Positions 55,395 through 64,000 of a stretch of DNA of 64,000 bases are shown piece by piece. The stretch comes from Cladobotryum mycophilum (taxonomy: Eukaryota > Ascomycota > Sordariomycetes > Hypocreales > Hypocreaceae): NCBI GenBank assembly GCA_036429605.1, contig CM071590.1, positions 1,054,001-1,118,000 on the forward strand, read 5' to 3'. The notes beneath the pieces are model-generated. The model was given only the letters and a program-made list of their open reading frames with translations, searched no databases and had not been told where the DNA came from. Position 1 is the first letter of the stretch. The number at the start of each line of letters is the position of its first letter. A program made the translations under genes and the position numbers.

Positions 55395-57795
55395 TCATGA
55401 CTCATCTTCTGTGTCAGTGTTTGTGTCGCTTGTGTCATCTTCCTCCTCTTCTGTGCCAGACTCATCGTCCGAGTCATCAGCCGTCTTTCGTCTAGGCTTG
55501 GGAGTTTGGCCGCCAGTCTTGAGAGCCTGCATTTGGCCGGCAATGGAGTCTGGAAATACAGGTTAGTTTTATCTTGGTTGACTAACAGATTAGAAAATAA
55601 TGGCTTACCCTCTTCTGGCTCGCTAATGTCGTCGGCCTCAATCTCAGTCACCTTGCTAGCATCTTCCACAACCAGCGTGACTTCCATCCGTGTATCAAAT
55701 CCAACATAAGAGTCGCAGACAACGTGCATGACAAAGGTGTAGTGACCCGCCTGAGGAGGAGCCGCAAACTGAGCCTTGAGGGTCTGCATGGCAAACGTAG
55801 GCTTGCCCTCCTCATCGAAAATAGGCTGATCGAACTTGTCAAAGGTAAAGGGGGAACGGCCATCTTGTCTTGCTTGGAATCGCTCAGGAAGGCGTACCAC
55901 TTGGGAGTCTGTTCGCGAGCATAGTGAGGCGCAAAGGTCAATGGAGGCAGGACGGAATTCTCTTCGATGGTAATAGACTTTCCGTCGGGACCCTTGACCG
56001 TCATCTTCTTGCGGCCCATAAGTGCGTCCAAGTCATCTTCTGCGGGGTCAACGTCTTCCAGAGACAGCTCGTCGATTTCTGGAATGTTCTCAGTGCCAGG
56101 GGGATGAAGCGACCCTTGATAACAAGAGTAACCAGAGAAGAGGGGATGATAACGCGCTCGCCTGTAACCTTGAAGAATGCCTTGGCAACGCGGAGGTATG
56201 GGAGCTTCTTGCCAACACTGATAGCCGTGTTGTATTCCGCTTCGCTCAAGAGATCACTGCCAATAGCAAGCTTTCTGCGCTCAGCGTCAGGGAGATCCAT
56301 GAATTGTTGAACAGTTTGGTGAGTCTTGGAGTCGCCCTCGACCGCCGCGGCAATCTTGTCTGTGAAGAAGGGAAGTTGGAGGAGAGGAGAAGATTTCGGA
56401 GAGATAGCTTGGATTAGTCGCTGGTTGACCTGGAATGAACCAGCAATAGGACCAATGTTACCGTAGGCAAGAGAGATGGCAGCGAATGACTGGTTCAAGG
56501 TTCGAGCAATGGCGCCAATTTCAAACTTGGCCTTGGTCAAAGCAGCGTCATCGAGTTCAACACGGCCAAGGTAAGCCCACAACAAGGCAAGAACCTTGCG
56601 ACGAACACCGCCATCGAGATCTTCGAGCTTCTCCTTGTCCTTAACTGAGAATCCAGAGGCAAAAGGAGCAGTCTCGCCTTCGGCCGAGATGCGCGACTCG
56701 ATCTTGGACAGGCCAGATTCGGCTTGGTCACCCTTGAGGATAGCACTGAATTCCTTACCAGTGCTAAGAGCAGTGATGATGGCACCCTCGTCCATGCCTT
56801 CGTCATATTCCCTAAACAGATTGTTTGCGCTCTCCATCAGGACACCCTCCTTGGATCTTCTCTTGGTTCCATACCACCACGATCCAACCAGGTAGGGGAG
56901 CAAGACACCGAGAAGACCAGTATAGACCAAGACAAGGTACTTTCCATTACCGTCGGCAATGATAAACTGGGGCAGAGCGATACCGATGCTGAAGCTCTGC
57001 TTGCCATCTGGATGACCGTACTGAATGTAGTTGTTTCGCACTTCCTCGTCGGTCAAGGCTTGGTAGGCCTTGGAAATTTCGACATATCGGTCGTTGAGCA
57101 TTTCCAAAGTCTCGTTTTTGGCGGGATCCGGCTTCACCTTGTCGGGGTGGAACCTGACTGAGAGTCTCTTATAATGTGACTTAATTTGCTTCTCTGTGTA
57201 GGTCTATGTTTCGATTGCATGTTAGAATTGCGGTTTTGGGTGGCGAGGGTTACCAGTGGAGCCACTTACGTCTTCAATGCCCAGAATATCGTATGGATTC
57301 CAGATCTTAGGAACCACCTTCTGTGTAACCATGATCAAATAGACCATTCCTCCCATCAGCGCCCATCCCGCAATCGAGAACAATGCCCGCTTAATCTTCC
57401 TCTGCTTCTTCTTTTGCGCCCTGCGCAGCGATGTTACGACTTCGTCATGTTGAGTCTTGTAGTCGGACTTGATGCGCGGGGCAAGCGCATCGTTATCTGT
57501 GCTTTTGGTGAAGAGAGTATATGTCAAAGGTAGGGTGACGAGCCCGGTGAGAGTCAGGATGAAGAAGGGAAAGAACTGGCCCTGTGCGAGAATAACAGAT
57601 TAGCATCATCATCATCGTCGTCATCCTCGTCAACATGGCCATCATCGTTGTCGTCGTTATCGTCAAACTTTCTTTTTGGCGACTGTAGGAGGGGCCAGAT
57701 TGCAAACAAGACAATGCAATCTAGCAGAACAGTTGATGCGAAATTCAAGGGAGATGCATTCATACCTGCTCATCGTACGAGTAATCTGAGCTCAT
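55395..57795 (-). CDS. SEC63: ER protein translocation subunit Sec63 (J-domain protein)
   Basis: Four exons (57795-57766, 57581-57270, 57203-55609, 55549-55395) give 697 residues after two one-base corrections. Sec63 works with Sec61/Sec62 and recruits BiP to pull proteins into the ER. Two N-terminal membrane segments (residues 13-34 and about 74-93) precede a lumenal J domain with the HPD at 133-135; a third segment (LVLVYTGLLGVLLPYLVG) follows. Next come the helical Sec63 (Brl) domain and the beta-sandwich (PPQAGHYTFVMHVVCDSY), then an acidic C-terminus (TEEEEDDTSDTNTDTEDES) that contacts Sec62. The frame breaks at G runs 56099-56103 and 55850-55854 on the + strand. One extra base in each joins conserved sequence on both sides and makes the length divisible by three. 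Confidence 0.94.
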
Positions 57796-58324
57796 CTTAG
57801 CGACTGTAGGGAGCTCAGCCCGCTCGAGAGAACTAGAAATGCGGTTTGTATGGAGGGTGTTTGTCTAGACTTTAAACCGTGGCCCTTCAAAAGTGTCCTG
57901 AAATGATGTACCAAATAGTTGTACATGTGGAAACTGGCGTCCTGGCTCGGTAATGGGATTATCCGGCGCCCCCCACAATACCGACACGGTGTTCTCATGA
58001 AAAAAGAAGGGCCTAGAAAATACATAATAATGCACGTCTATTATTTCGCGGGTACCTGGATGCGCTAAGTTGGAAAGGGAAGCTTTCCTTGCATTATGCC
58101 ACTACAAGTACATGTGTCACTACCCAGATTGCTACGCTATGCCCTTTTCCACAGCTACTCTATCCAGGGGTATATCCATTCCTTCTAAAAGAACATCAAA
58201 GAATATCAATGACATTGTTTGTCAGTCGTTGTGTTACATAACCAATTTGTTCGCCAAAATATGTTCTAATTAAAATGCTTATTGGAAGAGACATGTCTTT
58301 CTCGTCATACCCATATGCTCGTCT
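57796..58324. other. Intergenic region upstream of SEC63
   Basis: This 530-bp stretch holds the SEC63 promoter and the patatin-lipase 3' UTR (both genes on the minus strand). Nothing else was recognised. Confidence 0.5.
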
Positions 58325-60664
58325 TCAATTTTCTTCCTTTTCTCTTGTTTCATAACCGTCTGGAAGTGTAATGTTCTCCTCCTCAGCATCTGTGTCATCG
58401 TCGTCCTCCTCGGTTGCCGATGATCCTATCGTCATCTCGCCCATCAGGATGCTCCTCAGATCCTCTTCGCTATGAATGGTCTGAATGCTACCTCGTCTAA
58501 TCCATGGTCGCGTCTCACTTCTCCCTTGCTCAATCAGTTTTTCTATCTTGAGCCGATTGGACAAAAACTTTAGCTTTGGGAAGGTACTTTGCTGCCCTTC
58601 ATGGAGCATTCGTGCAAGGCGTGGAGGATCGGGATCTGTTAAGATGTGCCAATAATCTGACGGAATGGACTTGGGCCATATCGTGATTGTTCCACTAAAC
58701 TCTTGCAGCCATAGCTGGCTCCAATCCTGGCCAAGGGGACGAGGCAGCAGCTCCGCGTGTCGGATAAACCTCAGCCACTTGGTTAGGTCAAGCTTGAGAT
58801 AATTCTCAAATGCCGACATGAGGTAGCCACCTCGCCAACCACGGCCCTTACGATGCGTTACAGGTAGCCCAACAGTGCCCCTGGAGGAAAAGAAAAACAG
58901 GTTAATGTGTGGGTTCACCTGGCTGACAATGGTAAAGTTGACGTTGAAATGGGTGTTTAGTGCTTTGATGGGGATGTCTGTTCGCAAGCTACCATCCTTC
59001 CATTTGTGGCCAAAGGAGTATGGTGCTAGGGTTCCATCTCGATTCTTCATCATGAGTACGACTGGGTTGAGAATGCCTGGCACAGCAGCCGATGCCAGCA
59101 CGGCTGACCAGATGACACAGTCAGGACTGGTCAAGTAGTTGCAGAGAATGGTGGGAGAGTGAGGATCGGCCGGAACGCAACTGACGTTGAGAATGCGACC
59201 AGTTCGTTCATACGCCTCTCGGAATGTCATAGAGCCTCTGGTAAACCATGAGCAGCGCTCGGCCCAGTCAACCGAATCGAATCGGGCTCCGGTCCTCCAC
59301 CATCTCATAAGCCAGGTTGTAACTGACTCGCGGCATGCGGTGATTTTATGCGCCAACGCAGGTATCAAGATCTCCTTCAACTCGTCGTTTGTTCGCGTAG
59401 CAACAAGGGCAGCAATAAGGGCACCACCGCTGGTGCCTGTGATGACGTCAGGAAGTAAGTCGGCATCAAGCATTGCCTTCACAATTCCAAAGTGATAATA
59501 AGCAAAGGTCGCGCCGCCAGAGAGGCAAAGTGCGGTTCGACCGTAATTGGCGTTCATGTGCTTGAAGAGGGCCCGCTTCTGTTCCATTTCGAGATGCTCC
59601 GTCTTGAGTAGAAACTTGAGACTTTTCTCGACTGTTTGAGGTTAGCAACTTGGAAGCTGTACATGGAATCGTGTGTGCTTACCATCATCAACAAAATTCT
59701 GAACCAGATTCTTGGTACCGTAGTAGGTCTGACTGTATAATCTTGGATTTTCCACGCCAACAAAATTATTCTTGACGCAGGCCTCCATCAACGTCTTCAG
59801 ATCATCTACCGCCTTGCTCAGTTCGGTCAAATCACCCTTGGCTTCCGCGGCCTCGGCTCTGGCCCTCGTTTTGCGTATCTGCTCCCATACTCGCTTTACG
59901 GTCTTTGAATCGTAATAGGCAAAGTCATTGACTTCCTTCCAGGTCTGTCTTCCCAGAAAATCATCGAGATTTTTCGCAGCAGAGACCCAACCCTTGTAAT
60001 CGGACGTGCGACGTAGGTTCTTGCGTAGGATTTCTCGCTTGCCGCGCCATGCGAAGAAGTGTTCGTATGCAAAGATGTACCACCTTGTAGAGAGGTAGGC
60101 GATACTGAGACCGATGAGCCAAGAGAAGACGAAAAAGAGCAACGGCCACTTGGATAACTGGTATAGATAGCCCTCTCGAGTTTCGTCTGTGGTGCGGGTT
60201 CCTAGCAGACTATCGACCGTTTTGGATCCTTTTCTCCTTCTCTTCGAGCCTCGCTTATTTCGATACGCCTTGGGATTAATGGGTGCCCAGTCATTTTGAG
60301 CAGTGATGAAGGTTCCTTGGTTGAAAGTTCCTTGGTTGAGGGTTGGTGATGTTGGTAGACCTCCTCCAGCAGCACTAGCAAAGGCTGCGACAGCGGCGAT
60401 ATCATCCTCGAATGCGCTGCCGGCCTGTGAACTGCGCTTGGTGAGATTGACAGAGCTGACGCTCCTAGGCGACTTTAAACTCGATGTTTCATCTGCTGGG
60501 CTCTGAAGGGGGTCGGGCGCTTGTAGAGCCGTCTCAAAGGTCGCCAAATCTTCGGGATCGAGGAACTCGGTGTCGTGGTCAGGTATGACGGATAAATCGA
60601 AGGCCTCGGGAGGGAAGCCATAGGCGTCGTCGTATGGAGTGACTTTGGGGTAGGGTTTCGCCAT
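58325..60664 (-). CDS. Patatin-like lipase with DUF3336 (Tgl3/4/5-type triacylglycerol lipase family)
   Basis: Two exons (60664-59683, 59631-58325) give 762 residues. A disordered N-terminus leads to a membrane segment (WPLLFFVFSWLIGLSIAYL). DUF3336 follows (YYDSKTVKRVWEQIRKTRAR; CVKNNFVGVENPRLYSQTYY), then the patatin domain: glycine-rich LCLSGGATFAYYHFGIV, the nucleophile elbow GTSGG and the catalytic Asp in KDGSLRTD. This order is that of fungal lipid-droplet lipases, which hydrolyse triacylglycerol and often acylate or cleave lysophospholipids. The C-terminus is acidic (EEDDDDTDAEEEN). The intron is 51 nt and falls just before the patatin domain. Which of Tgl3, Tgl4 or Tgl5 is closest cannot be told by eye. 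The frame is intact. Confidence 0.9.
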
Positions 60665-60756
60665 CTTGACCTATTAAACTAGGTTCCCCTCGGATATGTC
60701 GACGATATGATGGAAGGCATTGAAGAAAATTGATGAAGAAAAAAGGAGGCAGACAT

Positions 60757-60787
<31 letters not shown>

Positions 60788-60788
60788 G
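60757..60788. repeat. Tetranucleotide repeat (ACAG)8
   Basis: Eight perfect copies of ACAG lie about 90 bp upstream of the patatin-lipase start codon, probably in its leader as CTGT on the coding strand. Confidence 0.92.
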
Positions 60789-61861
60789 TGTGAAAGTTTG
60801 GAGACTTTCTCTTCCCCACGATAAAGAAATGGAAGTGTCCTTCCGGGTTCCACCTACCCTACTTTAAACGGATGACGTCGGCTGTGGCTGGACGAACGTT
60901 AGCGAAAGTGTCAACGGTGTATCCGAATTCGTTGGGGATGAGTGGGTCTCTGCTGGTACCGTCTAGAACCGTATGGAACCAATCAGGGCAGAGGAAATTG
61001 AACAAGGGACTGGCATGTACCTTGCTAGTCTTCACGTCACTCCCTTGCATTTTCCCAAAACTGGTCATTCATCCTGGAACCTCGGCCTGTGACTTGATCA
61101 CTCTGCACAGAAGTAAATGAGTCTGTCTGCGTTGATATGCATGTTTGCATTGCATTGCATTGTGCATGAAAAAGGAGACGGACAACCAAACGTATCAAGC
61201 CCAAGCTGACGGTTCTTATTCGGTTCGGCTTTCGATTACATAACCTGCAATTAGATACTACAAGTACCTACTAATGTATTACCCTAAATACGGCGTATGC
61301 TCCAGATTCAGTCAATCCGAAGAAAATAGTTTCAAGAGCCCAACCAGACCAGTCAGCATCCGTCTATTCCGTACAAGAGCGGTGGTCACTTCTCTCTCTC
61401 TTCATCTCCGTTTTATGCAGCATCGTGCTCGCGTCAGATTTTTTATAACCGAATTTTGTGCCGCATAAACATAAACATGTGAAGAAGGGATATGCTAAGC
61501 AGCAACTCCTTGCAGTTGATGGTCAGCTACTGTCTCGCGCGGTCCACCATCATGAGGGTGTCACGGAGCGGTGTCTCGACTCCTTGCATGACTTGTGTAT
61601 CTGGATGCGACCTTGACTGATAAGATCGAGATCGGGATCTATTTTAAGGCTTGAGATTGGCCAAAAGGCTCTACTCTGTTCCTCGATGTCACTCAGTACC
61701 GTGCGATTGCTGAACCACGCCCAGGTCCCCTATGTAGAATGCAACTTCAAACTAATACTCTCTGTGCCATTATACCTACATCCCATTGAGAGTCGGGCAA
61801 CTTGGACAAAGTAAACATGTTCGCGCATGAATATTTGCTCCTTCTTTGTGGTTCTCTTGGT

Positions 61862-61874
61862 CCCCCCCCCCCCC
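61862..61874. repeat. Poly-C run (13 bases)
   Basis: Thirteen consecutive C bases, the longest mononucleotide G/C run in the window. Its true length is doubtful given the homopolymer problems noted elsewhere. Confidence 0.85.
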
Positions 61875-62504
61875 GGCTTTCTAGCCGTATCTTCAACCTC
61901 AACTGGCACATTTACTTTAGCACTCTGCCATATAACAACTCTAGTAAGGCTGTACCATAATTGAGTCAAGATGGATGATCTTGTGATAGGGGAAAACGTC
62001 CTAGTGGGGCTCAGCACCGAACAGTTATCATGGGGTTCATGACTATTAAAGTGCTTCTGGGCATTTTTCGTACCTATTGCTCTGATCTCGAGTTATTCTT
62101 TCATGTACTTCTCTGGGAATGTCTCCGTTGCAGCCGGGGGCTGCTAGAAAAGTCTATGTACAAGCCTGCGATCGGACTATGAGGCTGGTATACAGGAGAC
62201 TGCAGATGCTAAACTTGCTCACACGAGTAAGGGGGAAACAGGGGGTTTGGGTTTATATTGAAGGAACTCCCATCGGAATCTCATGACGGGAAGGTGTGCT
62301 GCACGCGAATGCGAGAGATTTTGTTTCCCATGTACAGGGATGAACTGTTTACCAGGACGCTGCAAGGCGCGGACATATATGGTTCAACACTGCAAGCATT
62401 TGGACTTTCAGAGCACCAACGCGGAAAATGCTTATTATTGACTATGTGAGAGGTGACTCTAAATAGCACGGAACTGACCACCACCACCTACATACACCGC
62501 CAGC

Positions 62505-63754
62505 TCAGTTGTGTCCCCATTTATCCGCCCCTGTGACAGGAGGTCCATGTGGTGGTACTGGGTAATCATGTTCGTAATCCAGGACGGTTTTTGCAAGCCC
62601 CGGCGCGGGCCGCCAGCTGGGATTACGCGTCTGCCTTGGAACGCCTCCATTATCGTGCTTCTCCACCCATTCTAGCAGTTTATCGAACTTGCGGCACTTG
62701 TGCATGGTGTTGAAGTCGGGATGCGGGGTGTGGTGCGTCAGGACCCAGTTGGACGTGACGGGGGTGACATCGCCCGCGCACATGATGAACTGGCGGAGGT
62801 AATCGACGCAGTGGTCTAGAGAGCAAGGCAAGGAAAAAGGAGCTGTGTCAGTGGCATGCATCCATGGATTAGGGCAATGGTTGGCAGGGGGCTTGTTAGA
62901 CGCACCGACATGATTGAAGAGCAGCTTATCCGTCACCTCGAATGTGATTGGCAAATTTTCGGGCCGTGAGTAATAATCGGCATAGACGACCTTTCGGATG
63001 AAGTCCTGTTGAAAAAAGGTCAGCAAGAGTGTTCTTGTCACTGGTAGATCCGGACAATGTCAGTACCAAGCAGTGGAGCTGGTGGAAAACCTCGATCTCG
63101 ACCATAATCCCACCCCCATCTCCTTGGGATACGGTATACCCGAGTGCGTCTTGTTCAGCTCCGCAAGGTGTTCCACGGGCATGGAGATTGGGTGGACTGG
63201 TTATGCAAAAGTAAGCCCAGAGCACAATAGTAGGAGCAGCAATGAATGGATTCGAGTTTACTCACTTCTGCCAACTCGCTGCCAGGCCGCATCAAGTTCT
63301 GGGCGAGGATGCTCCTTGTACACGTTTTCAGCGTCAAGCTCTGCCTCGAACTGATAGTCATACAATTCAACTGCCTCTAGCATGGGCGCTGTGCTTCGGG
63401 TCAGTTTGCTCGAAGCTGGTTAGAACGTGATGAACAACTTACAGTAGCTCGAAGTCATGCGGATGCGCTCCCGCTCAGTGCATCCAGGCCGTAGCGCATA
63501 TCCCAGCACCCCACCCACAAACATGATGGATATAATCTGCAGACTGAGTGAGATCCATCTCCGCACAGTTGAGACACTGGGTATCAGTTTCCTTGATCGT
63601 CGGGGGGATCATCTTCCCCAGTCCACGTCGGTGTTGATAGCGATGTCGATTCAAGATCATCTTCAGACCTGTCGTAATAGCCTAGAAGCTTTTTGTTTTC
63701 GATATCGAGGCTTGGGCGACCTCTTTCTGTACCGGACGCCGTACCAACAGCCAT
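62505..63754 (-). CDS. UstYa-like (DUF3328) membrane protein
   Basis: Five exons (63754-63443, 63388-63266, 63196-63067, 63005-62906, 62815-62505) give 325 residues after two one-base corrections. A single membrane segment at about residues 67-88 is preceded by a short cytosolic tail. The family's two HxxHC motifs are present: HQLHC at 184-188, and HVDHC at 221-225 followed by VDYLRQ, the second one spanning the last splice site. UstYa proteins are oxidases that modify ribosomal peptides such as ustiloxins and cyclochlorotine-like compounds, and many members are of unknown role. The frame breaks at the G run 63602-63607 and the C run 63113-63117; with one extra base each the length is divisible by three. 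No precursor-peptide gene was seen in the window; partners could lie to the right. Confidence 0.88.
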
Positions 63755-64000
63755 TTTTATGAGTTTGAGTGAGTCTGAATAAAGGCAAATAATGATAACC
63801 ATACTTGATACAAAATACGGAACGCCTGTGATATTCAAGTATTTGATAGTATCGTATATAAGGCAGGTCGGATTTTGGTATTGGGGTTCGGAACCTGTTA
63901 AGGCGTCCGGGTTGGTCCACGGCCGAGTTGAGTCCGCAAATGTAACCCCACGCTCGGAATTGAGGAACGGTAGAATGAATACAACGGCAGCTATCCGAAC
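63755..64000. other. Right edge, upstream of the UstYa-like gene
   Basis: This is the probable promoter of the UstYa-like gene. It contains a GTATCGTATATAAGG stretch at 63849-63863; no coding frame was accepted before the window ends. Confidence 0.45.

Larger units (their letters stand above)
60665..62504. other. Intergenic region upstream of the patatin lipase (1.8 kb)
   Basis: No gene was found. It includes eight ACAG copies (60757-60788), a TGCATTGCATTGCATTG stretch near 61146-61160, and a 13-base C run (61862-61874). The short frames here share no known motif. Base composition becomes more AT-rich to the right. Confidence 0.5.

Noticed and set aside
1..64000. Transposons, CRISPR arrays, viral insertions
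   Set aside because: No transposase, reverse transcriptase, long terminal or inverted repeats, or spaced direct repeats were seen.

Overview
This is a gene-dense piece of a filamentous ascomycete chromosome. The evidence is short GT-AG introns (about 45-110 nt, several with visible CTAAC/CTGAC-like branch sites), long gene-poor stretches full of microsatellites, and protein families typical of Pezizomycotina: a two-domain CPS1/DIP2 protein, a DUF4045-gelsolin, a DENND11/LCHN-like protein, a DUF3336-patatin lipase and a UstYa-like protein. Protein style suggests Sordariomycetes, perhaps Hypocreales; this is inference, not a marker-based assignment. There is no sign of prokaryotic genes, CRISPR, rRNA, or intact transposons.

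Layout, left to right: the tail of an unknown + strand gene (1-186); long-form tRNase Z (-, 598-3411); a seven-exon membrane protein of unknown function (-, 4032-6343); a flavin-reductase-like FMN-binding protein (+, 7745-8667); low-affinity cAMP phosphodiesterase PDE1 (-, 9033-11140); a 4.5 kb gene-poor stretch; an unknown, probably nuclear protein with a possible zinc site (-, 15688-18316); the large CPS1/DIP2 homologue (+, 20248-26044); an unknown ascomycete protein (-, 26598-28331); a LAMMER kinase (-, 29305-31739); a 4.9 kb gene-poor stretch; a sideroflexin (-, 36619-37852); an intron-containing tRNA-Arg(UCG) (-, 38487-38574); a GNAT-domain protein (+, 39517-41019); ARL2 (+, 41577-42521); a DUF4045-gelsolin protein (+, 44044-49030); a lysophosphatidate acyltransferase SLC1 (-, 49823-50845); a DENND11/LCHN-like protein (+, 52926-54887); SEC63 (-, 55395-57795); a patatin-type lipase (-, 58325-60664); and a UstYa-like (DUF3328) protein (-, 62505-63754).

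Most genes are single-copy housekeeping functions (tRNA 3'-end maturation, cAMP breakdown, LAMMER signalling, tubulin cofactor GTPase, ER translocation, phospholipid and triglyceride metabolism). They are not arranged as a pathway. The only hint of specialised metabolism is the UstYa-like gene at the right edge; any cluster partners would lie beyond base 64000.

The most striking pattern is technical. Six genes need a one-base correction to read through (eight sites in all), and every site lies in or beside a short C or G homopolymer. After these corrections each spliced length is a multiple of three. SEC63, an essential gene in yeast, is among them, so homopolymer miscounts in the assembly are far more likely than real mutations. 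No new defence, mobile or biosynthetic system could be supported here.
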